Position numbers and translations under genes: made by a program. Of a stretch of 64,000 bases of DNA, positions 12,101 through 24,069 are shown piece after piece (the stretch's first letter is position 1; the number at the start of each line of letters is the position of its first letter). The stretch spans positions 22,715,590-22,779,589 of the forward strand of contig NC_074716.1 in NCBI RefSeq assembly GCF_947242115.1, written 5' to 3'. This DNA comes from Biomphalaria glabrata (lineage: Eukaryota; Mollusca; Gastropoda; Planorbidae). The notes under the pieces are model-generated. The model ran no database searches, had not been told where the DNA came from, and worked only from the letters and a program-made list of their open reading frames with translations.

Positions 12101-13622
12101 TTCATCTCCAGCTTGACGTCTGTGTACTTTGGGTTGAAGGACAATGAGCAGCTACGTGGACAAGGGTAAAAGACTTCCAGTCTGTACTCTGGCTTGGAGC
12201 TGGACAGTGGGCCGTGTTCATTTGCTCCAGAAATGGTGAAGACGTTGACATTTTGAGCGTTTAATGCCGGACCATTTGCTTTTGTAACTTTAGACTTTCT
12301 TAAAATTTCCGCTTTAGCGCGTTTTATCTTTCGGCTTGACTTCTCGTCTGCTAATTTGTCCATGTTGAAACTGAAGTATCTCTTCTGGGTGGGAATGACA
12401 TGTCCGTAAAGTCCACGATTGCAGACGAAGCTGACGCAGTTTGCCCTCCTCTTTAATTTGTGTCGCTCCAAGATGGACACCATGGCGTTGTCCTTGTCGA
12501 AGTAACCGGCTTTGATCATGTGACTAACCGTCGCTGGAAGACGCCATCTTTGTTTTTTGTTCAAAGACAGAATGACATCCGTTGACGTCAGAGCCTCGGA
12601 AATGTAACTGTCGTCTGTGGTGTTGCTGACAAGCAGCTCTATATCTTGTGTAGCCAGACTGGAGCGACCAACAATACAAGCCTGGCGGGCATATCTGGGA
12701 ATACAAGAAAAAATAAACTCTGTACATATATCTTTACGTCATGCTTAAAATGTTTATACACAGTTGCAAAATGTTCCGATCATGGGAAATTAAAGTTTGT
12801 AGTTGTTGTATTTGTTTGTTTTTGTTTTTTTAAATAGATTTCATAGATGCACCTACACATAGATTGATGACGTCAGTTGATGTCACTCAAAACTGATTTA
12901 ATAGACCCAGAATTATGTTTAGGTGACTATAATACAATAATGGAGATAATGGAGATCGTTGTTCGGTAACAAAGTAAATAGAAAGATAACATTGCATATT
13001 GTGTGTCTCAAACTTTACGCATGTGATTAAATGATCATCTAGTAATTAGTTGATGGGGGCCGCCAGACAGAAGGGTCGGGGAAGAGCCAATCCTGGCCAC
13101 GGGATAAAATCCTTTTCCGGGTCAAAGGTTCATAAAAGGGATTTATCTCGAACCTTTTTGGACACTTCAAATAGGTTTCGTGGAGAGGGGATAAATACTG
13201 TGTGGGCGACATCGTTTCGACAAAAACGACAAGGCTTTCATCTCATTTCTGTAAGATGATCCATAGTCGCTTATCAACTGAAGGAAGACATAAATTCCAT
13301 TAATATATTGGAAACTTTAATGAAGTCTTCTAAATTGAAGTATTACATAAGCTAATCAAAGACATTTTTTTAAGAATTTGCTGGACATGTGTGTGTGTCT
13401 GCTGTGCGTGTGTGTGGGTTTTGTAGTTAAATTGAATTAACACACCTGCCTATAAAAAAAATGCATTCATAGCCATAAATTAACTTTGATAAAAGAAACA
13501 AAAAAAAAAAAAACTGAAACAGAATGTTTCCGTCTAAAACTTTACCTTTTAGCCTGGAGTGAACGAAGTCCTCGCAGGGTGTTTCCTGACCTGACTCCGC
13601 CTTTGCTCACTTTATACACCAT
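9158..13622 (-). CDS. RBR-type E3 ubiquitin ligase, tandem copy 2 (complete)
   Basis: Three exons join in frame: 13546-13622 (MVYKVSKGGV...), 10126-12694 and 9158-9511, giving about 999 residues. Donors GTAAAG and GTAAGC and acceptors CCCAG and CAACAG are consensus. RING1 starts near residue 572 (CEICYADV), the IBR follows, and RING2 is near 755 (CPSCHRFMEKNGGCPHMNC; FCWTC) with the GGC cysteine expected to carry ubiquitin as a thioester. Residues 882-999 (exon 3) are helix-like (SLHHVAEYTFVLLQSVPQSL) and resemble the C-terminal helical region of Ariadne-type ligases, but weakly. An acidic linker lies near 250-310. Compared with copy 1, the RING1 half is nearly identical while the linker, RING2 and C-terminus have diverged. 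Substrates unknown. Confidence 0.85.
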
Positions 13623-13710
13623 TTTAAGTGTGTCAATGTCACGTGATCTACTTGTTGCTGTTTCAACTTATTCGCTGGTGTTGGTGTGCTGAAGGTATAC
13701 AATCCTCTCA

Positions 13711-13720
13711 CTTTATATAG
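13711..13720 (-). promoter_or_regulatory. Probable TATA box of RBR copy 2
   Basis: Minus-strand CTATATAAAG lies about 90 bp upstream of the ATG at 13622, a plausible spacing for a TATA box and short 5' UTR. Confidence 0.5.
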
Positions 13721-13722
13721 TC

Positions 13723-15049
13723 CTCAAAAAACTTTCGTTACAATCGGTGGTGCAACAACGCATAAATAGTTGAGCTGAGGGAGAGCTAAAAATAGCCGGG
13801 TATTAAAAGCACGCTTTTCGTTGGCTGGCTTTAATTAGGATCTTATTACGTCATAAATATTGATCCATAATTCGCTTCATGGTTGCCTCCCTTCTCCATC
13901 AGCTGTGCTGTGTGGGGTTTCCTAACCTATCATATTTGTAAAGATTTTATTTGTGAAATAAATAATTGTATATATTTTATAATTTTATTGACAATTTACT
14001 AACTGTGTATAGATTTACCTACTAGACCTGTTATTTTATTTAACTGATTCCATTCCTCGTGTAACCTATGTGTGGTATGCCTTATTTTGTGAGCATAATC
14101 CATTACAAATTCGTGTTATCTTTCCTTATCTATTTTTAACTCGTTCTGAACTCTATACAACATTTATTTTGTTAGTTTCTTGACGTTCTTAACTAATGAA
14201 TCATGAATATTATAATGACATATATGTTACTACTTTTTGATATAACACCCAAAAAAAAACAACAATAAGACTTTTGTGAAGTTCTGTGTATAGTGGTATG
14301 TGTGTGTTTAGAATCACGCCTGTGTACTGTAGAGCCATTAAATTTATATTTATTTAAGGTGCTGTGAATGATAGCATTTTTAAATGTTTCAGTTAAATAT
14401 TTTCTTTTTGACAAAAAGAGCCCCTAAAATCTTATTTCAAATACCACTTCTAATTTAACGTGACCTTCCCCTTGACCTCTTGAAACTGTTCGGTCTCTTG
14501 AACCGAGACTATTCGTTATGGACAAACTGGAACTCTCTGCCTACTACGACAGAAAAGTGTGGCCAGGTTTTTTACGTCTGTACATTATGTTATCTAATTC
14601 AACTATGACCTGGAAGTGACGTTTCACTTCAATGTATTATTGCATATATATGTGATGACTGTATTGTCGACACACAAAAAATTACTTGTCCATGCATTCC
14701 AGTTTTGCCATGCTGGACTGACCTGAGTTGTTCCTAAGTTTGAGTTGATAGAATGTCTGAATGCCTGGCTATTGAAGGAATTTTGAATGAGGCTGTGTTT
14801 GTGTGTGAGAGAGTGATACAATCATGCAGATCTACATTATAAGTTTGCATAGAGGCTGTAAGTTTAAATCATTTAGTAGATGGAAACAATGACAAGAAAC
14901 AAAAAAACTACTTTGGAATAGTTCAATATATAATTGTGTTTATTACAAGCTGTAGTCAGTGCATTACTGGAATTTATAATCTACAGTGAGCTGTGCCAGA
15001 GCTAATTAAAAGTCTGTGATTGATTATATGTTGTTTATAAATATGAATT
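13723..15049. other. Intergenic, nothing recognised
   Basis: AT-rich sequence upstream of RBR copy 2. No coding exon or RNA gene was recognised on either strand. Short open frames here lack codon bias, splice partners or known motifs. Confidence 0.4.
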
Positions 15050-15235
15050 ATTTAGCACTTCTTCCCTAGTGCTATTAGAGCATGGAATGGATTGCCTGAG
15101 CTAGCCAGGAAAACCATTGACTTGGCAGAATTTAAGTCATTGGTTAATATGTATGACTAAATGCATGACGCGTAGGATGTAATCATCTTCTTTTTTGAAG
15201 CAACGTCTGTATTATATAAGATAATATAAGAAAAT
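15050..15235 (+). mobile_element. CR1-like LINE 3' end fragment
   Basis: Plus-strand frame gives FFPSAIRAWNGLPELARKT then LAEFKSLVNMYD and a stop. This is the usual C-terminal end of CR1/Jockey-type reverse transcriptases. It is followed by a short 3' UTR with CTTCTTTTTTGAAGCAACGT and a GATA-rich tail (to about 15235). Matching 3' ends occur on the minus strand at 30124-30545 and 33229-33280. It is strongly 5'-truncated. Confidence 0.8.
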
Positions 15236-16440
15236 GCTTAGTTTCGCATGATAATCTTTGTATCCTCATACGCTCACTTAGGTATAGGTTATTTGAATAC
15301 ATTAAAATTAATCTACTTCATTAGCCACCATGTCCTCTCATTTTAATTTGAACTTTGTCAAGAAAATTAATATAATATTTCGTTTGGATTTAGTGCTAAA
15401 CTAATTATAATTGTTTCCGAGAATTCTCTCTCTCTCTAAATTGATCCTGTAGCTTGTAAGTTCTGCGACATACTAATCTATTGAAATGGTTAGACGAATC
15501 AAAGAAAATTAAAACATCCTGAAATTGCTATAGAGCCCTAGTGACCAAATTAGTTTATACCTATAACACCTAGTCACGTGTTCTGCAGATATTTTATAGA
15601 CTTTGTAACTGCTTCGTCTTGTGATCTATCTCCTTAGATTTCCGAGACATCTTTGTTTCAACTTCTCATTAAGATCCCATTCAATCATGCCTGACAGAAT
15701 GTCTTCCCTCGCTGATGATCAGCGAGTTGAACGTAGTTTGATCTTCAATCACCTCGGTGTCAGCGGTCAATCCTGTGGTTGGACATCTCCGGACAAGTTG
15801 GACTGTGTGATTAAAGATTAGGCTCAAAACGAGGCGTGAAGCCTTTAAGCTCCCACTGACCGGCGATGAAGGTAAAAAAAAAACGTGTGACCAGTAAATC
15901 TACCTGTGATTGGTGGACGTTGGATGGGTCGAAAGGTCACTTCCTGGTCCTAGCCTTTTGTGTGTGTGTGACTTTTTTTTAATTAGTAATTTTTTTTAAA
16001 GCACAATGACAACTATTTTCGCAATTAAATCTACAGATATTCGAAAATGAAACTAGAATGTTGGGCTCATATTGGGCTTTAAGTTATTGATGTTATTTCA
16101 AGTGCTCCCGAGGTGCTAATTGAATCTGAACAAACTATTACAAGAGGTTTAACAAGATAATGCAATACAAGAATTAGGAACAGAGATGTTCAACGTTTCT
16201 TCAACTGTGGTCCATAAGGAGAAAAAAAAAAAGGCCCTTTTTGATCCGCAAACGCCTATTGAGCTAAAGGTATTAAGTTAATGTTTTTGGGTATACAGTT
16301 CATCGGGGGCATGTGTGGCCAGCACAGTGACTACTTAACTTTTTGGTGGTCTTATAATTGGTGGTCTCGTTGGTATTCATGTTCTTGTTGTTGGCAGTGG
16401 TGCTGGGCTGTTGTTGTATTTTATTATTTGCTGATGCTAC
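15236..16440. other. Intergenic, nothing recognised
   Basis: AT-rich with short CT and TG runs. A 66-codon plus-strand frame at 15621-15821 resembles nothing I know and has no clear splice context. Confidence 0.35.
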
Positions 16441-16445
16441 TTTAA

Positions 16446-16830
16446 GTGTTAATAGTGGTGGTGGTGATGGGGTTGATGTTGTTGTTAGTGGTGGTGGTGA
16501 TGGGGTTGATGTTGTTGTTAGTGGTGGTGGTGATGGGGTTGATGTTGTTAGTGGTGGTTTTGATAGTGTTCATTTTGTTAATGGTGGTGGCATTGCCACT
16601 GTTGATGTTGTCAGAGGTGGTGTTGATATTGTTAATATTGTTGTTGGTTGTGGTGTTGATATTGTTAATATTGTTGTTGGTTGTGGTGTTGATATTGTTA
16701 ATATTGTTGTTGGTTGTGGTGTTGATGATTTTACTGATGTTGTTGGTTGTGTTGTTGATGTTAATGTTGTTGATGCTGGGGGTGTTGTTATAGTTGATGT
16801 TGTTATTGTTGCTTGCAGTGGTGTTTGTGA
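16446..16830. repeat. G/T-rich minisatellite with 33-bp units
   Basis: At least two tandem blocks: three near-identical 33-bp units containing GGTGATGGGGTTGATGTTG (16453-16552) and three units containing GTTGATATTGTTAATATTG (16621-16720), followed by degenerate units. Because the unit is a multiple of three, the long frame at 16358-16846 (VDVV and VDIVNIV repeats) stays open without being evidence of a gene. Confidence 0.85.
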
Positions 16831-16849
16831 TATTTGTAATGTGTGAATA

Positions 16850-17861
16850 TTTTATTTTATGTCTTCTGCATAAGTAACGGTAAACTTAAATCTCTAGACC
16901 GAGATCAAGAATTGAACTGGACAGGGGTTTTGGGGGGGGGGGGGGGGGGGTTAGTGACACATTGAGGTAGAAAGCTAAATTACCACACTCACACAAAAAA
17001 TACACACATCGGCTGTCCAAATTACTTCTGAAGGTAATATTCAAGAAATGTAAATGCAAAGTTGAAGTTCTCTTGTTTAAAATGTATCGGATGGTCGACC
17101 TACTTTTTATTAAGCAAATAGTCACGAATGTAGCAGGTTTTTTTTTTTTTTTTTTTTTTTGGGAAAAAAAGGGGGGGGGGGGTTGTTGCTTCACTAAAGA
17201 TAGAAGACGTTAGAGAAAGACTTGGTCGTCTGCAGTCCTCTTCTTTACTTTTGGTTAGGATTGCCTTACATTCCACCCCCCCCCCCCCCCAATGGCCACT
17301 CCCTTGGTGACCAGATCACATCAGTGCCTTATAATAGACTTTTTTTTCTCCCTATTTTTCTCCTCTGACTCCCAAATTTTAATACAACATCGGTAGAAAT
17401 GGCCGCCACCTTCAGAGCGAACCATGGGAACGAAGAGAATTGTTTCTTTGATTGGCTCCCTCCTCCAGTGTATGACCGACGCTACTCATTTACCACCGTC
17501 CATTAAGCAACGGGATCATATGACAAGATTCTGTGCCGACAAGATGTTTTAGACATCCGACCATGTTGAGGTGGACGCGCTCAATATCGGCTTTGATGGG
17601 TGGTCAGTCTAAAATAATTTCAAGTGTCCGTCGTGTCCGCGCTGGAATGTAGCACTACTCGTTGTTTGACAAGAGCTCTTTTTTTTTTTGGGGGGGGGGG
17701 GGGGGAGAATTTACGGAGAATTTAAATTTCGTTTTATCATTGAGGTTCGGTCATTAGAAAAAGTGCGAATCTTGAAGTGCAGGCTAAATTAAAGGCTAAC
17801 AAAAATAAAAAGCGATGACTATATTGACGATCAAAAAGTCCCTCTGAGACGATTTTTTTCT
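16850..17861. other. Intergenic with homopolymer runs, no gene recognised
   Basis: Contains poly-G runs at about 16932-16950, 17170-17182 and 17692-17704, a poly-T run at 17138-17160 and a poly-C run at 17276-17290. No coding exon was recognised. Confidence 0.5.
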
Positions 17862-20190
17862 AAATACCACATGACATTCTACTCGAGTAGCACATGACAT
17901 TCTACTCAAGTACCACGTCATTCTACTCAAGTACAAAATGACATTCTACTCAAATACAACATGTCATTCTCCTCAAATACAACATGTCATTCTACTCAAG
18001 TACAACATGAAATTCTACTCGAGTAGCACATGACATTTTACTCAAATACAAAATGACATTCTACTCAAATACAACATGTCATTCTACTCAAGTACCACGT
18101 CATTCTACTCAAATACAACATGACATTCTACTCAAGTACCACGCCATTCTACTAAATACAACATGACATTCTACTCAAATACAACATGACATTCTACTCA
18201 AATACAACATGTCATTCTACTCAAGTACCACGTCATTCTACTCAAGTACAACATAACATTCTACTCAAGTAAAACATGACATTCTACTCAAGTACCACGT
18301 CATTCTACTCAAGTACATCATGACATTCTACTCAAGTACAACATGACATTCTACTCAAAAACAACATGACATTCTACTCAAGTACAACATGACATTCTAC
18401 TCAAGTACAACATGACATTCTACTCAAGTACAACATGACATTCTACTCAAGTACAACATGACATTCTACTCAAATACAACATGACATTCTACTCAAATAC
18501 AACATGACATTCTACTCAAATACAACATGTTATTCTACTTAAATACAACATGACATTCTACTCAAGTACCACGTTATTCTACTCAAGGACAACATGACAT
18601 TCTACTCAAATACAACATGTCATTCTACTCAAATACAACATGTTATTCTCCTCAAATACAACATAACATTCTACTCAAGTACCACGTCATTCTACTCAAG
18701 AACCACGTCATTCTACTCAAGTACAACATGAAATTCTACTCAAGTACAACATGACATTCTACTCAAATACAACATGTTATTCTACTCAAATACAACATAA
18801 CATTCTACTCAAGTACCACGTCATTCTATTCAAGAACCACGTCATTCTACTCAAGTACAACATGACATTCTACTCAAGTACAACATGACATTCTACTCAA
18901 ATACAACATGACATTCTACTCAAATACAACATGTTATTCTACTCAAATACATCATGTTATTCTTCTCAAGAACCACGTCATTCTACTCAAGTACAACATG
19001 ACATTCTACTCAAATACAACATGACATTCTACTCAAATACAACTTGTCATTCTACTCAAATGCAACATGACATTCTACTCAAATACAACATGTCATTCTA
19101 CTCAAGTACAACATGATATTCTACTCAAGTACAACATGACATTCTACTCAAGTACAACATGACATTCTACTCAAATACAACATGTCATTCTACTCAAATA
19201 CAACATGACATTCTACTCAAGTACAACATGACATTCTACTCAAATACAACATGTCATTCTACTCAAATACAACATGTTATTCTACTCAAATACAACATAA
19301 CATTCTACTCAAGTACCACGTCATTCTACTCAAGAACCACGTCATTCTACTCAAGTACAACATGACATTCTACTCAAGTACAACATGACATTCTACTCAA
19401 ATACAACATGACATTCTACTCAAATACAACATGTTATTCTACTCAAATACATCATGTTATTCTTCTCAAGAACCACGTCATTCTACTCAAATACAACATG
19501 ACATTCTACTCAAGTACAACATAACATTCTACTCAAATACAACATGTCATTCTACTCAAATACAACAGGTTATTCTACTCAAATACAACATAACATTCTA
19601 CTCAAGTACCACGTCATTCTACTCAAGTACAACATGACATTCTACTCAATTACAACATGACATTTTACTCAAGTACAACATGACATTCTACTCAAATACA
19701 ACATGATATTCTACTCAAATACAACATGTTATTCTACTCAAATACAACATAACATTCTACTCAAGTACCACGTCATTCTACTCAAGAACCACGTCATTCT
19801 ACTCAAGTACAACATGACATTCTACTCAAGTACAACATGACATTCTACTCAAATACAACATGACATTCTACTCAAATACATCATGTTATTCTTCTCAAGA
19901 ACCACGTCATTCTACTCAAGTACAACATGACATTCTACTCAAATACAACATGACATTCTACTCAAATACAACTTGTCATTCTACTCAAATGCATCATGAC
20001 ATTCTACTCAAGTACCACGTCATTCTACTAAAATACAACATGTCATTCTACTCAAATACAACATGTCATTCTACTCAAATACAACATGTTATTCTACTCA
20101 AGTAACACGTCATTCTACTCAAATACAACATGACATTCTACTCAAGTATCACGTTATTCTACTCAAGAACCACGTGACATTCTACTCAAG
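17862..20190. repeat. 2.3-kb minisatellite of 21- and 23-bp units with higher-order repeats
   Basis: Roughly one hundred tandem units in two main forms: a 23-bp unit with ACAACATGACATTCTACTCA and a 21-bp unit with ACCACGTCATTCTACTCA. They differ by small changes (GACATT/GTCATT/GTTATT/AACATT; CAAGTA/CAAATA). A rare junction, TTATTCTTCTCAAGAACCAC, recurs at about 18957, 19457 and 19886, and the order of variants around it repeats, showing blocks of about 500 and 430 bp that were amplified as wholes. The short Ser/Thr/Tyr-rich frames across it are by-products. Confidence 0.95.
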
Positions 20191-22330
20191 GAGGACCTAC
20201 TATTCAACTCGACTGGCTTTGTTTTGCTATTCAGTTGTTTTTAGACAGAAATATTGGATTCTGTTTGCTATTAAATATGAGATTCCATTGTCTCCGGAAA
20301 GAAACTTAGGATTCTTTTTGCTATTAAAATATAAAATTTAGTTGTTTTTTTCCCCTACAAAAACATGTGCACGACGTGACCTTATAATTTATCTTGTATT
20401 CACTACATTTATTACTTTGCTTCGGTTTGTACTAGTCACATATCACGCACCATAGAACACGTAGTACCAATGAGTTCAACTTACTTATGGCGAGAATGAG
20501 CACTATTATAAAACAGAAAGTTCAAAGTTCCAACAACGGCCTAGTGATCACGTGATCAAGACTTAAAAGTGAAAACGAACTGAATGAGCTTCAACAACCA
20601 ATACCACTCACGTCTGACTTAGATGTAGTGATACCCTGAGCGAAAACTTTGTTCTTTTTCAGCGTGACGACACATTACCTGGATTTATTACCAATGGGGC
20701 GAGGGGGGGGGGGGAGGCTTCTTTTTTTTTCCCTTTCAGAACTAACAGACATAAGTTACTTTAGCAACAACTGCCTTATATGTCTGACTGTATGTCTGGC
20801 TGTCTGTGTGTCTAGTTCTCGTGACCTGTGAAATTGCGCAGGAAGTTTTTTGTTTTGTTTTGTTGATATTTTCTTTCTGTCGCCGTTTGATTAAAAGTAA
20901 AAATAAAAATACAAACTTCTCTTCTGTTCAAAGAAAGTTGAAAATAGTTTCGTTTCCATTGATAAGTTGTTTTTTTATGCTTTTATGAGTCTACGGTTAG
21001 TTAGGATTCGAGTTGGATGAGGGAACAAAATAAGGTCAGGAAAAGAACATCAAAAATAGCAAAGGAAAGAAATAGAAAAGAAAAATGAGAGAGCTAGAAG
21101 AAGGAGACGAAGACAAATTGAGTCGGAAGAGAAAAAGGTTTCATTAAAATCATCTTAAAACAATCTATCAATCAGGATTGCATTAACTTGATTTATACAA
21201 TGTCATCACCTGCATCATCAGCGCATTGACGAATACACTGTTATAGTACCGGATTGACGACAATGCAAAACTGTGTAGCCGCTTAGGGTTAAATAGGGCA
21301 TCACCCTTTAAGGAAGCCTCCCCCCCCCCCTGCCTACCGAACACCCAATCGACAGCCCCCCCCCTCCTGTCAATATTAACCTTTACAGTGCGGCTACAGT
21401 ATGTCAAATTATCAGACGCAAACACGCCGCCATTAAATAAATGCTTTAACAGAACAAAAAGTTCGACAACTCGTGGGAGGCAGTTAAAGCCAAACACATG
21501 GTTTGCTCTAACTAGCTGTGAAACAGACGTCTGGGCAGAATTTATTTATTTGAGAAATTAGATATCTAGACTGGTATCCCTTCGACTGCCGCCTGCACTG
21601 CCATTGTCCAGTCACTCAGAGATGTGGAAACAATCTCCGCCCATGTTCGCTGGACCACGGGCCGCTGTATCAAATAATAAGCTCGACTCCCACTTGGGGA
21701 AGCCACCTTTGATCTGCTCAAATTGTTTATGCCGACTTCCAGATTTGGTCTCCCTAGTTTCAGCGCCTGGCATTATAAAGTAGACGAGACTTGCCACCGT
21801 GGGCTGTAGATCCGGAAATTCGGACAAATTAATAATGTGTGAAAACCTTCAGCAAGAAAATATTCTACATAAACTTTTTTATTTCTTGGTAATTGGAAGG
21901 AAAAGACAAGCCCCATTTAGACTAAATGACCCGTGGAGGTTAAAGGTCAGTCGTGTCTGGAACGTTTGTCAAATACATAGGAATCTGAGCTTTTCTTGTA
22001 TATCAAAATGCTATAGGCCCTACTTATACAAGAAAATAGAAAATAACTTCACCTTCATAAACTGTTCAAATCAGTGTATAACCATTAGTCTAGATTGACT
22101 AGATCAAGGGTGGGCAGACTTACCTTAAAAGGTCACATTGTAGATCTTATTGGGGGGGGGGGGGGGGGGGGTTCATTCAGTACGATTTTGACTATAATTC
22201 TTAATGACAACTATAAAACATTATAATAATAACGAGACAGAAGGAGTTTTATTCAATGGAGAACACTGTGTAATATCATAAGAGAGACAGATTCAAATTA
22301 TCAAATTGCTTCAAAAGTAGACCTCCAGTA
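20191..22330. other. Intergenic, no gene recognised
   Basis: Mixed AT-rich sequence with poly-G runs near 20705 and 22151-22170 and poly-C near 21320-21365. Minus-strand frames at 21183-21497 and 21612-21827 match no family I recognise and show no repeats or motifs. The words near 22107 resemble a hAT end but have no partner. Confidence 0.4.
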
Positions 22331-23885
22331 CTTAATAATAAGGCTTGTCTTCGAGTCCGAAGATTAATACAGTATTTCCCGTGGCTGCGCAGCCCCAGCT
22401 GTGACCTGCATATTTTGCCACATCCAGGGCAAGCATAACCATTGTCCGCAGGTGGTCGATTTAGATTTTCTTTTCGTCGTCTGCGTTTGTCCTCGGCAGC
22501 AGATTTTCTTTTGGTCTCAAATGTGTATCCGTGAGTGACCTCCAGCTGTCTCGTTCCGACGCCGCATGCAGCCAGGTGCTCTCTTCTATGTCAGCCAAGG
22601 AAAGTTGAAGCGTTTCCGTGGGGCGCCTATGTTACGTCGACCACCTTTTAGCTCACCAAAAAGGACTGCTTTTGGCATACGTTCGTCTCCCATACGGGAT
22701 ACGTGCCCTGCCCAGCGTAGTTGTCGGACCATAAGAAGTCCCTCTATACTGTCCATACCTGCGTTCCCAAGGACATCGCTGTTTGTGGTGCGGTCCTGCC
22801 ACCGTATGTCCATGATGGAGCGCAAGCATCTTTGGTGAAAGCGCTCAAGAAGTCTTAGTTGTTTTTTATATAGTGTCCATGTCTCAGAGCCATATAGAAG
22901 GGTTGAGAGAACCACCGCCTGGTAGACATTCATTTTTGTAGGCAGGTGGAGCGATTTGTTCTTCCAGACTCTCGCCTGAAGGCGTCCAAAAGCGCTACTA
23001 GCCCTGGCCAGACGGTTAGCAACTTCCCTTGAAAGTGAGGCGTCATTTGACACTATACTACCCAGATATGTGAAGTGGTCTACCGCGTTAAGTGACTGTC
23101 CGTTTACTGTGATCCTTGGGGCTGAGTATGTTTCATTGGGTGACTTCTGGAACATGACTTCTGTTTTCCCGAGGTTTATAGATAGACCGAAAGAGGCGGC
23201 AGCGTATGTAAATTCGTTTACCGCGTTCTGGAGGTCATGTTCATTGTGAGCTAGCAGGGCGCAATCATCGGCATAGAGTAGCTCCGTTATGACCATCTCC
23301 TTTGTTCTTGTATGGGATAGTAGACGCCGGAGATTGAACACATTGCCGTCACAACGAAACCGGATGTCGATGCCTTCATGCAATCTCTGCCTCATTTGAC
23401 CCAGCATTACGCTAAAGAAGATAGCAAATAGAGTATGGCCAAGTACACAGCCCTGCTTCACGCCATTTTCTATTGGGAAGTGATCAGAAAGGGCACCATT
23501 GTGTCTAATCTGGCCACTTTGTCCCACCTGAATCTGCTTGAGAATGGATAGGAACGTAGATGGGCATCCCAGCCTGGCCAAAATCCTACACAAACCATCG
23601 CGACTGACTGTGTCGAAAGCCTTGGTGAGGTCCACAGCGTACAGGTTTAGGTTCTGCTCTTTGCATTTTTCTTGTAGTTGTCTCAGAACAAAGATCATGT
23701 CAGATGTATCTCTACCGGCTCTGAAACCACATTAGCTTTCAGATAAGACCTTGTCCACTAAAGAGTGGGTTAGTCGGTCAAGCAACACTCGAGCAAAGAT
23801 CTTTCCTGCTACTGACAGAGGTGTAATGCCTCGATAGTTGGAGCAGTTAGACTTGTCACCATTTTTGTATAGGGATACAGTACTT
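22330..23885 (-). mobile_element. 5'-truncated LINE with YADD reverse transcriptase and C-terminal zinc finger
   Basis: On the minus strand the fragment opens in the RT domain (YKNGDKSNCSNYRGITPLSV near 23850) and continues with CGFRAGR, DLTKAFDTVSRDGL, NGVKQGCVLG and the catalytic LLYADDCALLA. Then come TYLGSIVS, LLYGSETWT, IRWQDRTTN and LRWAGHVSRM. The C-terminus carries a C-x2-C...H zinc-finger-like motif (CPGCGKICRSQLGLRSH) near 22400. One in-frame stop precedes CGFR, and at least two frameshifts lie near 22585 and 22530, so it is inactive. Conserved residues place it with non-LTR retrotransposons; I cannot name the clade securely. A related fragment lies at 49197-50032. Confidence 0.9.
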
Positions 23886-24069
23886 CAATAAAAAACAACG
23901 AATGTTTAATTAAAAGTCTATTTTTTAGCAAAACTTTAAAAAAGCGTTTTAACTAAAGATTGTTTCCCTAAGATTTCATTGTCTTCCCCCATCCTTTTTT
24001 CTTTTTCCTATCTATATATTTTTTCCCTCAAAAACGTTTGTTAAGTTACGTTAAGATTAGTTGTTTCGG

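Noticed and set aside
13050-13259. Small plus-strand frame in intron 1 of RBR copy 2
   Set aside because: No known motif and no counterpart in the copy 1 intron; probably repeat debris.
17862-20190. CRISPR-like appearance of regularly repeated short units
   Set aside because: Units are head to tail with no unique spacers, lengths vary, and the genome is animal. It is a minisatellite.
18931-20341. Several Ser/Thr/Tyr-rich open frames in the minisatellite
   Set aside because: They follow from the repeat unit in one frame and carry no start context, splice sites or known domain.
21183-21827. Two minus-strand frames of 71 and 104 codons
   Set aside because: No recognisable motif, codon bias or splice partner; poly-C tracts run through the first.
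22100-22170. CAAGGGTGGGCAGACTT as the end of a hAT element
   Set aside because: It resembles a hAT terminus, but no inverted partner or 8-bp duplication was found before the LINE.
22566-22838. Plus-strand frame over the LINE
   Set aside because: Antisense shadow of the reverse transcriptase reading frame.
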